NCBI GenBank assembly: GCA_027382625.1
Contig: JAJKFJ010022839.1
Coordinates: 16,989-80,988, forward strand
From: Tetmemena sp. SeJ-2015
Taxonomy: Eukaryota; Ciliophora; Spirotrichea; Sporadotrichida; Oxytrichidae
DNA length: 64,000 nucleotides
Direction: 5' to 3'
The notes below the pieces were generated by a model. That model made no database searches. It saw nothing but the letters and a program-made list of their open reading frames with translations, and had not been told where the DNA came from. Of the stretch, positions 52,001 to 63,111 are shown in pieces. Within the stretch, counting starts at the first letter, position 1. Each line of letters begins with the position of its first letter. Position numbers and translations under genes: made by a program.

Positions 52001-52242
52001 GGTGCTACTTGCATTTAGTCTGATGTAAACTAGCCAGGCTAAATATAACTGCTACTGCCATATGGCGCATAGGTAGGGTTGATAGAAGATGACTGGATAG
52101 GGTTTAAGAGTGGAGTGCTTTAAATTTGTTGATTTAGTGGGTAGGGCAACTAGCTATTTAGTTAATAACCCAAAAGAGGATTCTACACATATAACTAATT
52201 CAGCTCTTGATTGAACACATTGTTATTGTTGGTGTTATTCAT
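49066..52242 (-). CDS. Large AT-hook protein
   Basis: A single uninterrupted frame of 1058 residues from ATG 52242-52240 to TGA 49068-49066, with dozens of TAA/TAG read as Gln and no IES, intron or indel needed. The N-terminal 90 residues are Asn/Gln/Pro/Tyr-rich. Four basic AT-hook-like motifs follow: KKRGRKTQN, RKKGRVCK, KRRRRGKKA and the best one, KPKRGRPAKT, preceded by KEPKDPNQP. A charged coiled coil (EAIENLFENRDKLEKQRRRQ) and a strongly acidic stretch (SLDEEDGEEDMSDEY) come next. The C-terminal module includes KRSFKYLNERQVDKAEGLIK and LPSWDGLGSRGIYV. A chromatin or DNA-binding nuclear role is likely from the motifs; the precise function is unknown. It shares a 239 bp divergent spacer with the SPOC gene. 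Confidence 0.85.
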
Positions 52243-52481
52243 TTGTATGATAATTCTGAATCAAAATGATGGATAAGGAGTGATAGGTTCATTGCGTGGG
52301 AGTATTAGTTTAATTTTAATATTCAAATAGCAAGAAGAGAGCTTAAATTAATCAACTCGATATTTTAGAATGATTATTAATTCCCAGGTTATTTATAAAT
52401 TAGAATAATAATTATCTTCAAAATACAAACAGCCCCTTTATTTTTGTTATTTATTATTATTTTTTTTATAACCAAAGGATG
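52243..52481. promoter_or_regulatory. Divergent promoter region
   Basis: 239 bp of AT-rich DNA separates two divergent start codons, so both promoters should lie here. T-runs such as TTATTATTATTTTTTTT are present; no specific box can be assigned. Confidence 0.4.
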
Positions 52482-55080
52482 AGTAACTAAGAATAAGCCA
52501 AAGATACTACTAAAAATTAAACCCTGACTGATGAAAGCAAATCCGATTCAACAATTGAAAATTTTCATGTGGACTCTGAACTTCGGCAGACACTCAATCA
52601 TGCAGAGAGAAAATTAGCAATCAGAGATTTTAGTTTACTCTTGAAACAGCATCCAGTTTATTTGAAGGAATCTTTCTAGTATGAGCGATAAATACCCATA
52701 ATCGTTGAGGAACTTGACAGATGTATTTTCAAAAAGTGCGATAGCAGAATTGGAGATGCCTATCGTGCTCAAGTCTTCAGATCCAAAAAGAACATTGAAA
52801 CTCTTTAGAGATTTGAAGGAGTTGCCAGACTATTTCTTGATGGGAAGGTTGGAGGTGGCAAACTAGAATGAGCTGTGAAAAGTTCAAAGCAACTTGTGTT
52901 AAACTTGATCGGAAGAGGAGAGAAAAAGAAAGGAAGGAGAGGGAAAAATTGCAAAGAGAGAGTGGTAATTAAAGCAGCGATGGCGAAGAAGGAAAACCAT
53001 TAGCATCGAAAAACGAAGAAGAGGAGTCGGGTCTCTGGAGCAATCGGAATCAAAAGTTAAATCAAGGCTCTAAAATACCCATGGGTAATAACGATAGATT
53101 GTCAAGTAGTAACGGGAGGATTATATAGAAACTGCAAGGTGGAGATGAAGATGGAGAAGAAGAATTTTAAAAATACACTTAAATGCTATTTTATACTGCT
53201 AATTAAATTAAAAGAATATGTGGTGGACAACTCCGCAACATTTTCAGATATGGAGGACGACTTGGAGACGACTACTTTCTCAAAAAATTAAACTATTTTG
53301 CTTTAAAAGCCCTTGGCACCCTACGACCCCATAACTTCTTATAATGTTATAAAGACTAGACTTGGAAAGTCCAAGGAAATTTATTATGATCCCTCTGAAG
53401 GAGAACTCCCTCCTGAGAAAAATTCAGCTCCAAGAGGTTCTTTAATATAACCTTGGTAAGGTGAAATTAGGTACTTTAAAGGTAAGATACCTCTCAGGGC
53501 GAGGATGGTTTCCACAAAGGATATTAAGATGTTCTAGTGCCTTTAGAAATGGGGTCCCTATTTGAACATACAAGGGAAGGCTTCGACATCTGAGGTCACC
53601 AGATATTTCCTAGGCAATCAGTAAAAGCAATAACTGGTTATATCAGGACTAATTTAGCTAGACTTCTCATAGCCTGATAGTCATTCCATATCCTAAAGAT
53701 GGCTAAGATTAAAAGAGTAGACATTCTCAACTAGAGAGAGCAGAGAGGCAATAAGACTCCATCTTTAATTAGTTGTTTGATAATATGATAAATGAAGATA
53801 AATTTTCAGTAATTAAGCCCTATTCGGATAACTCTCTCACCATCTACCTCATTCCATATCGCCAAAATTTTGCACCCAACCTTGAGCCCCTACTCAAGTT
53901 CTTAGGCTTCAATCAAGACTTGATAGAGTTCAACCGAGAGTACTAAAATTAAAGGAAGCATTCAGGGGCAAGTAATTAAGTATAAGATTAGGAATCGATG
54001 ACCGAGTCTAAAATAGAAGAAGATCTGCATGATCATGCTGATAGTAAGCTAATGATCTTTGCAGGATTCATTAAGCAAAAAATGAGTCTGAGTAGAAATT
54101 TCATAAACCCTCAAGTACTTAAGGTCAAGAACTATATCCAAGTTGCTGACCCCAAGGAGCTTTTAAAAAAGAAGAGGAGGAATGAGAAGAAGAATTGTGA
54201 TTATGATGCCTCGATGACCCCCCATGGAGATGGTTATTCTCCAATTTCTACTGATCAGTCTGATACCGAGTAGACTGAACAAGAAGATTAGGCCTTCACA
54301 CAAAACTTCTAATAAAAAGGGTAGTAGGAAATTAAAGCAAGCTTTAAACCTAAATAGTCATAAAGATTTGAAGATGATCCTGACCTAATAGAGATGAGGG
54401 AGCTTTTGAAGATTGCAGAGAGAGGCACCTACTCTCCAGATTAGCTTTTGAAAATCATCCAAGAAAAACTCCAGTAGACTAATATGATACAGAGAGTTAA
54501 TAGTTACGACGAAGATAAGAAGAATCTTCTATAAGAGATTCTTTAGAAGCTGATCAATCATACTTAACCATAGAAGCCGTAGGTTAAAGTCGAAGAATCG
54601 AAGATCTCTATAATTCAGGCAGCAGGTTCAATCGAGAAAAGCTAGTAGGCCGAAAAGATTAAGCTGGAATAAAACACAAATAATGGCCAGCAATAGGTAT
54701 ATGAAGTATAGGGGTATCAATCAGGTTAAAATTAGAACATTTCGAATACTATTCACACAAACTAATCCACTGGTAAATTGATCAAGGTTTAAAAGAGATA
54801 GTAATATTTAGATCATCAGATTTAGCAAAACTATCAATATAGTTAATCGCAATAAATGCCTCAAAATTATCAAGCAAGTCCATATCAAATGCAATTTCCT
54901 GGAATCAGGCCTCCTCCTCCATAACTAAATAGTATGCAGAATTAATATGTCGCAGCATAGAACTCTAATTAGATAAACCCAGCCGCTATATTAGCTAAAA
55001 CCATACAAAACTAACAAAGAGGGGCTATGATGCATAGCTCTTTTCAGTATAATTAGTTTCAATCTAATCAATAAAAATGA
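52482..55080 (+). CDS. TFIIS-central/SPOC protein (Bye1, PHF3, DIDO-like)
   Basis: Proteins of this class bind RNA polymerase II through a TFIIS-like central domain and read its phosphorylated tail with a SPOC domain. ATG 52482 opens a Gln-rich start. A TFIIS-like region follows at about 52580-52870, with ELDRCIFKKC, DAYRAQVFRSKKNIETLQRF and LFLDGKVGGGKLE. After a charged linker comes a SPOC-like domain at about 53440-53930: PWQGEIRYFKGKIPLRAR, LISGLIQLDF order signals, KPYSDNSLTIYLIPYRQNF and LEPLLKFLGF. The tail is Gln/Asn/Pro-rich to TGA 55078-55080. One IES (53166-53217) is resolved. A missing G near 52870 (KLEWSCEKF) and an extra base near 53685 remain. No PHD finger was seen. SPOC is more certain than the TFIIS part. 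Confidence 0.7.
53166..53217 (+). other. IES, pointer AAGAAT (SPOC gene)
   Basis: AAGAAT at 53160-53165 and 53212-53217 around 46 bp. Excision runs EDGEEEYVVDNSATFSDMED straight into the frame of the SPOC domain with no further correction. Confidence 0.85.
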
Positions 55081-55202
55081 CTAATGAGAGACTTTAAATA
55101 ATTTATTTAAACTTTATTTTAGCAATAGTGTTTCTTTTAAAGTGACTATATTTTTAACCACTCAAAGTGACGGCAAAAAGTATAAATAAAAAATTTAAGA
55201 AA

Positions 55203-57374
55203 TCATGATTGCTCGTCTCCTGCAATAACTTAACGCAATGAAGCAACTTGCTCGAATAAATATCTGAGAGCTTTCTCATGAGCTAGCTTCCCTTTCTTCA
55301 TTTCCTCCATCTCGTCTCCCATGATGCTTATCTTCTGCATCAGTTGAAGATTTTCTTTTTCTCTCTCCAGACATCTCTAGCAACACTGCTACTCTTTTTC
55401 TTACTTGATCTTTTTCTCATATATAGAAGCTTATACGTAATAACGATGATTTTATATTTTTCTCTCTCAATTTATCCAGTAATCCTTCCTTAGTTAATTT
55501 TTATCTAAGAGCAGCCCCTCTGATCATGGCTTATATCTTTATTATACTCCTCTGTTGCTTCAAATATAATTGGTAGCGCTTTCTTACCAGAACACCTCTC
55601 ACTATAGCTTGAACTTTGGCAATCTTGAATTCACTCTTGGGTAGAGCTTTGACCCTCTTAACTTGCGACACTGCTATTTAAGTCTTCTTAATGAACTCAT
55701 CCACTTTTCCCTTGTTGTTAAGCTTTAAAGCTGTCTTCTGCTTTTGTTTTTTGACTTGTAGATCGAGATCGTACTTTTCTTCAAGGGTTGATAGAATATC
55801 TCTCAACTATTTCACTTCCTCTCTGAGATGAGTGAGTTCAGCTTAAACCACTTTCTCCCTAAGTTCTTGATTTTCCTGTCTTTGAAAAGAGGTTTACTCA
55901 AGTTGTGATTAGGTAAGAGGGTTTGACTTTCTATTGGCTGAGTTTGGATTAGGAGACATCTATTTACTCAGGTTGGGAGAGAGACCGCTTTATTTCCCTT
56001 TCTTAAGGAAGGATTGCACATCGTTGTAAATCCCATGATTGTTTTTTTCTTATCTTGTAGGACTTAGCAAACTTAAATAGCAAGTGCTCAAATTAGAGTT
56101 AAAATAAATCTCTGCTGTCCGAACTTTCCCGTCTCTTGAACTCGATTGTTGTTTCTCTGTGGACTTTTCTGAACTTGCAGGTTCTACTTTTTACTTTGTA
56201 TATCTCTGGCTTGGTTAAGATGGCCAGTGGATTGCTTTTAACTGGGGATGGTCTATTGAGTATTCTATGTTATTTTCTTGGCTTTGAAATAGGAAAATAT
56301 TTGGTCCTCACTTGACTGCATCATAAGCACTGAGTCAGCGAGCTTCTAGTTGTAAACTTATTATAGTGCACCACTTGTGGTATCTTTGATATCTGCGGTG
56401 AAGAGTAAATCAGCCTCCGATCTGTCTTGCTCGCTCACTCTCTGATTATTTATCTTCTTCGCTTTGTTATTTAGGAGGAACAAAATGAACAGCTTAGCAT
56501 CAATGTTGTTCACAGTTAACTTCTACACTATTGGGTTCAATAAAGAATGGGAAAAAATAAATTATATATCTAAATACTGTAACAAAGATTATAGAATTAA
56601 GCAAACTTTAAAACTATGAATCTATGAATGATAAGTTATTATATCGCAAATTTATAAGGTTGCTAGTGAAGTTGATATTTTAGAGGTTATTGAGGAGGGT
56701 GAGTAATCTAGGTTCAAGAATATTATCAATAAGGTTTGATTGCAGATAAAGAGTCTTTAAGCTGTTGGGTAAATACATGTCCACATCTTAGAGGGTGCTG
56801 ACTTAGTTGTTCCTCAAGTCCAATACCTAAAATTGTACATGTAATTATGATAACACAAATAAATGTTGCAAGGTCTTACCTCTAAAGCATCATTATTGAC
56901 TAGATATCCAAGCTCCCCAATCTAGTTGTATGCCAGTGAAAGACTATTGAGTTGTCTGCACTCCCCGAGATTCTCGATTTTCTTAATTTAGTTGTAGCTC
57001 AGGTCAAGCAACTCCAAGGAGTACACACTGTCTAACCCCTCAATCACTTTTATCTGATTCTTGGAAAGCAAAAGTGACTTCAGGTAGTGCAGCTAATTCA
57101 GGTGCTCTATTCTCCTTATTTAATTGTTCGAGAGATTCAACACTAACAAATTCAAGCTACATTACATCCTTAGCAAAAGAGTACAAAACATACCAGGTCG
57201 ATTCAATCATTAAAATATGAAATGAGAATTTATTTTTAAGTAAGTCTAAATCACAGTTGGAATAATCGTCAATAAGTTATTAGAGATATCGAGATCGACT
57301 GTGTCATGAGAAACCAAACTCTAATTCTCAAATTCTTCTAGATCTTGCCCTGCGTAATTTAGTTCCAAAGACAT
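55203..57374 (-). CDS. Leucine-rich repeat and IQ-motif protein
   Basis: ATG 57374-57372 starts MSLELNYAGQDLEEFENQSL. SDS22-type LRRs follow: LDISNNLLTIIPTVI, LNLLVLNLSNNQIRRIEHL, HYLKSLLLSKNQIKVIEGL, SLELLDLSYNQIKKIENL, QLNSLSLAYNQIGELGYL and VLDLRNNQVSTLQD. Introns: 57157-57193 and 56827-56879. The C-terminal half has a coiled coil and two IQ motifs, VQAIVRGVLVRKRYQ and IQAMIRGAALRQKL, which bind calmodulin or EF-hand light chains. It ends at TGA 55205-55203. Such LRR-IQ proteins are often axonemal or centrosomal; that is inference. IESs 57210-57253 and probably 56544-56657; an extra T near 56112. The junction near 56510-56660 leaves open whether the LRR and IQ parts are one gene or two. 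Confidence 0.72.
56544..56657 (-). other. Possible IES, pointer ATAA
   Basis: ATAA at 56540-56543 and 56654-56657 around 110 bp of AT-rich DNA. Excision joins NINFTSNLIEPNSVEVNC, a plausible LRR end. The short pointer and a stop soon after make this tentative. Confidence 0.5.
57210..57253 (-). other. IES, pointer AATCA (TGATT on coding strand)
   Basis: AATCA at 57205-57209 and 57249-57253 around 39 bp. With the neighbouring 37 nt intron also removed, the frame reads IIPTVIESTCLNLLVLNLS, joining two LRRs correctly. Confidence 0.85.
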
Positions 57375-57514
57375 CTCTTATTTTATTTATTAATTTGCAT
57401 ATTTATCGGATTTATTTTCTAATCATTGATAATTTCAATAACCTGAGTAAATTAGTTGATTATATTCCTGATTATAGTAATTTTATATTTATAAGCATTA
57501 TCTTTGTTGAGCAA

Positions 57515-60500
57515 ATGGATCTGGATTAAACTTTGTCGATTTAAGATGCTGGCTCCCTTAGCTCGGCATCCAATAAATTAGGTAAACCTCAGAGTGCCTA
57601 AGAGGAATTTGAAGGACTTGCCAGTGTGAAATAAATGGCTATCTAAGAAGTCCTTGTTCATCTTAACAGCGGCGACAATATGGGCAATCTCAAAAATAAG
57701 AACAAAACTTTTCATCTTTTAATTAGACTCATTATTCTTATTTAAAACTGATCCCATACGTAATGAAGATGACGAGAATTTATAGAGTAGAAGAAATTCA
57801 CTCTTGTAAAATGGAGTGCCAGAACAGAAAAAGTAACTCTATCAAAGGATAGAGATAGATTTGTAGCTACTCAATGACAATATCTCTAAGGAGTAGCTAA
57901 TAGTTATTTAAGGTATATTTTCTTATAGCTGAAGAGTAACAAAAACTCCAGTAAGAATCAAACTCAAACCTCCAATTTCTTGGAAGGAGTGATTGCCAAA
58001 AGGCAGAAGCAAGGTTACCAAAAACTCTCTCAAAAATATAACGCTAATCCAAAGCAAGTCACTCAGGCTAAACTAAATGAACAAGAATAATCAACAGCTG
58101 ACGTGAAGTAAGAAGATGCTGTTCAAGGCAAGAGAAAAAGAATGAGTATTTAGAAAAGTGGCAAGCCTAGTCGACTTAACTCCCCTCTCAAACTTAATAA
58201 GGATTTAGTGGAGGTGTATGCGCACAACTTCCAAAATACATCAAGAGAAATGGGAATGAACACTACTGATACAGTCAATCAACAACTCAATCAAAGTGGA
58301 TGGAGAGACTCCAAACTCAGAGCCAAGAATTCACTCTCACAAATTAATTATCCAGATAACTAGCACTCTGATTATTTTGTAAAATTTATAAATACTTACA
58401 TATACCTCTCTGGCTTGCCTGCTTAATGTTCAGTGGAGGATGTGCTTCACATTTTACAGTAAAAATACGACAGCCCAAATAAGATAATTTCTCTAAACTA
58501 ATCACCAGTTGGCCAAAGGGACCTTAATGACATGCTTTCCAAGACTGCAGAACACACCTGTATATAAGAATAATCATCAATAATAAAGTTTGAGAAAGAG
58601 TATTCAAAAGAAACATGGCTAAAACCAAGTGTCGGGCTTTTACACTCAAAGATTGTGCTTATTTTTTATTAGATAAGGAGGTACAATAAAGAAAGCAAGT
58701 CCATTGAAATATTAAAGTGGAGCGAAACCTGGCTATGAAGAAAATCATAGGACTTTGCGCATTGAGTTCGACAAATCAAATTTAAATAGGCTATTTTTAT
58801 ATTAAGAAATAGGATGCCTCACCGAAAAGAAAAGATCCTCATAGTTTGCAAATATCTAAAAGTTTATCTAACTTGCAGCCACTTCTCTAAAGGCAGAAAT
58901 TAATTTAGAAAAGATTGGAGCAGCTAAATTAGTTCAAGTCACCCAGAGAGCAAGATAACTCTTCCTCACCATAAAATAATGTGTGTGAGTATACTGATGA
59001 TAAATTTCACCGTTTAAAGAAGGACCGCTGTACTCTTTACTAATGAGTCATTCAATCAACTCCTCTAATGGAAAGATTCAAGAGATCATGAACAAAATTA
59101 AGTAAATCTCACTTATTGATTATTAATTTAATTAACTTCAATAGTCTATAAAAGACATAGAGCACGAACTTGATTTCCCTCAAGCATATCCATAATCAAG
59201 ATAATCTAAAAGACATGGTTGTCAAAAGTGGGATCCAACTACCTCCAATCAATCTCAGGTAATAGAATCAAGATCAGATGCTTACAGAGGAGTTTATGAC
59301 TGATGGCACTATCAGCCCAAGGCAAAATTAAAACAAAGAGTATAATCATGTGCTTTATTTTCTTAAGCAAAACCTGAACAACAGATCATTCAGATTGGAA
59401 ATACTCAAAGATGAAAAGCAAAACGGAAAATCTTAGTTCAAGGGATAGGACTCCTTCGAGTAATCTTATATTTAATATGGTGAAGAAGAGAACAACGACC
59501 ATGAAAGATCATTTCACAGAGTTAAAAATGAAAGCAAATCAATCAATCCTAGAAACAGCTAAAGAGAACAGATTATGACTAACATTCTTTCTAATGAGCA
59601 TATGATTATTTTTAAGTAGCCATGATAGAGATATAAGACTAGGCCAGAGAGTTCAAAATTGGAGAGGCAACTAGCTCAATTTTGAAGAATGGAGGACAGA
59701 TAGATCACGATCTCTGGCACGTACTAGATTCCTACAGAGTGAAGGGGAGGTCATTCATTCCTACTACTTAATAGAAGAATTTTAATTTACTGACACAGAG
59801 ATAGACTTCTTCAAAAAGCATTTGCTGAAGAACCCTTTGAAAAGGAACAAGCAAATAGATAAGAAGGCACTGTAGGAAGTTTCATTTCACTAGAGAAGAG
59901 ACTCCGCAGGATTTATCATTGAGAGCACCAACCAGTTGACTAGCTTCTCCTCAAATATCATAAACCATAGAGCATCTATATTTTAAATGCAAATGATACT
60001 TATATGTTTATCTCTGGCGCCCAATCTGCACAAGATATTCAAAGCATAGAAGGTAGACTAGCAACTAGAAGATTTTGTGAAGAAAAGAGAAGATTTCCGA
60101 CTAGGAGAGCTCTCCAAGGAAACTGGGTTTGCCACTCAAGAGTTGCAAGAAGCTCAGTACGATAGTCAAATGAAAGCAATGCAGTACCCTCACACACATG
60201 AGGAGATTATCTCCTAAATACTCAGAACCAAGAACTCTCAAATTATAAGCTTATTTATTAACTGGATTCTTATAAATTGACAATAAAGGGGAAAAGAGAG
60301 GTGATCACAGTAAAAAGAAGAAGAAGAAGTAGAACTTCATCTAGCCCAAGTTTTAGGCTAGGTTGCTCAGAGATAATCACACCAAGCCAGAAGACTTAGA
60401 GCAAGAGTATAACATTTAAGATGCAGATCATAAAAAGCTTTTGAAAAGCCACTCTCAAGTCAAGGGCTTCAAAGTGCATATCAGGTAGAGTTCAGACTAG

Positions 60501-60749
60501 TATATTCCAAAGCCTCAGCACAATCAGGCTCCGAAAGTTATTCCCTAAGATAAGTCCTAGCAATTTCACAAAATAAGAAGTTCCATTTGTATTGCTTAAC
60601 TAAAATTTGAAGTAGATCATTAAAGCATAAAGACACTGCTAGTTTCTTCAAGTTTGCCTTTGCTTAATGTAGGATAGTAATAGGCAATTCAAAAATTGCC
60701 AAAAGGAAGCAAAAGGTACCAAATTAAAAGAATACTTGATGAGTTATGA
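57515..60749 (+). CDS. Large charged protein of unknown function with many small IESs
   Basis: ATG 57515 to TGA 60747-60749. Segments: an N-terminal helix VKQMAIQEVLVHLNSG; a coiled coil ending DNISKEQLIAEEQQKLQQES; a basic Ser/Pro-rich linker with KRKRMSIQKSGKPSRLNSP; a Gln-rich middle with LQPLLQRQKLIQKRLEQLNQ; and a more conserved-looking block, REFKIGEATSSILKNGGQID then LWHVLDSYRVKGRSFIPTTQ and TDTEIDFFKKHLLKNPLKR. A final basic tail includes SKKKKKKQN. Introns: 59099-59141 and possibly others. Five candidate IESs are listed separately; a few one-base breaks remain near 57980, 58800, 59040 and 59770. I recognise no family. The order of events around 58670-58810 is uncertain. It is convergent with the next gene (150 bp apart). 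Confidence 0.62.
57710..57749 (+). other. IES, pointer AAAACT
   Basis: AAAACT at 57704-57709 and 57744-57749 around 34 bp containing the route to a TGA. Excision joins LKNKNKTDPIRNEDDENLQ in frame. Confidence 0.85.
57904..57928 (+). other. Probable IES, pointer ATAG
   Basis: ATAG at 57900-57903 and 57925-57928, insert 21 bp. Excision gives NISKEQLIAEEQQKLQQES, a good coiled coil. An alternative is a 16 nt intron, much shorter than others here. Confidence 0.62.
58791..58813 (+). other. Possible IES, pointer AAATAGG
   Basis: AAATAGG at 58784-58790 and 58807-58813, 16 bp between. The 7 bp repeat is convincing, but the frame is still one base off after removal, so an adjacent indel must be assumed. 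Confidence 0.5.
59607..59626 (+). other. Small IES, pointer ATGAT
   Basis: ATGAT at 59602-59606 and 59622-59626 around 15 bp with an in-frame TGA. Excision leads into IQDQAREFKIGEATSSILKN, a long well-behaved frame. Confidence 0.72.
60255..60273 (+). other. Small IES, pointer CTTAT
   Basis: CTTAT at 60250-60254 and 60269-60273 around 14 bp. Excision joins SQIISLQIDNKGEKRGDHSK and reaches the basic C-terminus; without it a TGA follows at once. Confidence 0.78.
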
Positions 60750-60898
60750 TAAATATCTATAAAAAATATAAGAATTTTAGTTATACCTTTCACTTGTTGC
60801 ATTTTAATGCTAATAATAAATATAAAAACTGGTTTTGAATAACTTCAATAAATAAGACTGAATTCTTGATAATTAAAATAGTAGAAAATGTGGAATAA
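60750..60898. other. Convergent 3' spacer
   Basis: 149 bp of AT-rich DNA between the stop codons of two convergent genes; it must hold both 3' ends. Confidence 0.6.
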
Positions 60899-63111
60899 TC
60901 AATTGTTAAGAGCATACGGGTTGTTGGTGTTATTAAAATTGGTTGTGGGGTTGAGTACATCGCTATTATTCATAGTTCTATTAGGGGCGAAGCTGGACAT
61001 CCTGGCACTCTACTCTGATATGCTGAAGTTTGCAGCATTCATGGAGGTGTCTGTCATAGCCCTTTAATGTCTATGAACGTACTTAAAGACATACAGCAAC
61101 CTATTTTCTTTATGTTAATATTATTAAAGATGGTTGAGATTTTATTGATGGTGTTATCATCCTCCTACTTTATCTTTTTTATTTATTTCATTTTTATATC
61201 TTTCAAAAGCTTTTATTTTAACTTTTAATGGTACTTTTAATCACTAAGTTATTGAGAAAAGCTGAAAATATTATTTCATTCTTAATTTATTAGGATAGAC
61301 AACTACTCCTAGATAAATCTAATAAAAGCATTTAAATTATTGCTTTATACTTATATATAGTTATGATCTTGAGTTGGTCCTCAGGAACAGCACTGCTGGC
61401 TTGCTTGAAAAACTTCTTGTTCTCTTGCTGTCGCAGATAGGCTTTGTTCATCTTGCTCTTCATTGCTTTGAAGTTTTCAAATACACTCACCTTGTACTAC
61501 TCCTGATCTTTAGTCAGAAAACTCTTGTATTCATTCATGTTGTTCATACTTTAAAATCAAATAGCAGAATAATATCTTAAGTGTGAGTAGGAAGAATATT
61601 AAGTTCATTATACGTTTGTGGTCAGTGATCACAGTTTCTATGGGCCTGGGAGAAGAACGAAGAAAAGCTCTGCGAGAAGTATTCTGACTAGAGTTATAAA
61701 TCTCAAACAATAAATAAATTAAAGAGTTGAAGTTTGTGGATCTGTTAAAGTCAGGAGAGCCTGCTGTGTAGGGGTGGGTGGGCTGGCTCAGACGCTTTAA
61801 GTCCAAAGGAAAGTTTTAGCTCTAGCCAAAGGGAGTTACATTAGTCTCAGACTAATTAAAGGCCGAGCTGTTTCTCTAGTTCATGATTATGCTTCCTTTC
61901 AAAGATAGTCCATAAATTTAAATCAACCACCAATTTAAAAAGCTGAATCAGGGATGGCCGACAGTTTACCATATCTACCTTTAAGCTGAGGTCTGAAAGT
62001 AGAATTTTAATCTGTGGTTTAATCCATAAAGCTCCTTCCTGTGGTGATTGAGCGAGCTCCTTTGTTCAGTACCATTGAGTGAAAGATTTGATAAGGTTCC
62101 ACATCTTGCACTATCCTAAAAAAAGTATAAATGTTAATTCAGAAGTATTAATTCGAAAAAATGAGTATATAGAACTTCATTCAGCAAAATTTTTTTACTT
62201 ACTCCCTATTTTTGATTTTATTAGAACAAGTTGGAGACTGGGAAGTTGAGCCCATAGCTTTGAGATGGCTGTAATAGTACTTGTTGAGCTTTCCATTCCT
62301 CTTTGGAGAGTAGTTATTTACCAGCAGGGGCTTTGTTTGATCAGTGTGCTATTTCATCTCTTCTATCAATTTAAATCCAAGATTCAATGATAATTTGAAT
62401 TAAATCAACCTGATTCTTGGGGACACTTTGGTTCCATCTTTGGATTCTGAATAGTTATTTACACCACATTGTATTACTAGAGTCTTAGGTAAGCTAGTTG
62501 AAAGAAACATTATGGCTGCTGTTGTTGACAGTGGGTACTTTAGAGTCCTACTCTTTTTCATAGTTTTCTATTTCCTGCTGATTCTTAATCTACTCATCTA
62601 GTTACTGCAACAGTGGAAACCTCTTAAGCTTATTACTCTTCCTATTTCATCATTAATCAAGTTAAAAAATTTGTAAAAAGAGGAGGGATAAGATCCTAAT
62701 TTAGCATATAGTAAGAGAATAAAATCTTCTCACCTTGCTTGAGAGACTATTTGATCGTAAGTGTGCTTGATAGATGTGCTCCAGTACTAATCCATTTCAT
62801 GATAGTGATAGCGAGGATCGTACTCCCTTAAATAGCTAAACTCATTTTTCTAATCGTTGTACTTCTCAGACCCTAAACTCAAAATTACTTACAATCCACA
62901 TTTAATAACACCAGAACAGAAGATGGGATATAAAATACACCAATTATCTTTCTACCCAAAGAAATCCTGGTTATAATAAGTATTTCAGCCCTCAAAACAT
63001 TATAATAAGAGAGTTTGTTGTTTGAAACTGACCTCTATAATTTTTGGGAAAGATGCTGAGCTTGTTTGGGTTGAAGTACTGAGTGGACTCTGTACAAAAG
63101 AAGTTATTCAT
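60899..63111 (-). CDS. Multi-exon protein of unknown function
   Basis: ATG 63111-63109 (MNNFFCTESTQYFNPNKLSI) is followed by exons separated by GT...AG introns. Blocks in order: YNDQKNEFSYLREYDPRYHY and MDQYWSTSIKHTYDQIVSQA (62730-62880), a Gln-rich helix LLQQLDEQIKNQQEIENYEK (62560-62650), KQLLSKEEWKAQQVLLQPSQ, then RIVQDVEPYQIFHSMVLNKG and RLSQPTHPYTAGSPDF (61760-62130). Next comes a charged helix with FENFKAMKSKMNKAYLRQQE (61400-61530). The last exon is Asn/Ser/Thr-rich and ends NNTNNPYALNN before TGA 60901-60899. One IES (61923-61939) is resolved; a few indels remain near 62300-62410. The family is not recognised; Tyr-rich motifs and helices would suit a cytoskeletal protein, which is only a guess. 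Confidence 0.6.
61923..61939 (-). other. Very small IES, pointer AATTTAAA
   Basis: AATTTAAA at 61915-61922 and 61932-61939 with only 9 bp between. Excision joins IPDSAFQIYGLSLKGSIIMN in frame and removes a TGA. Confidence 0.7.

Noticed and set aside
61374..61580. Hydrophobic plus-strand frame
   Set aside because: Antisense to the helical exon of the minus-strand gene at 60899-63111.
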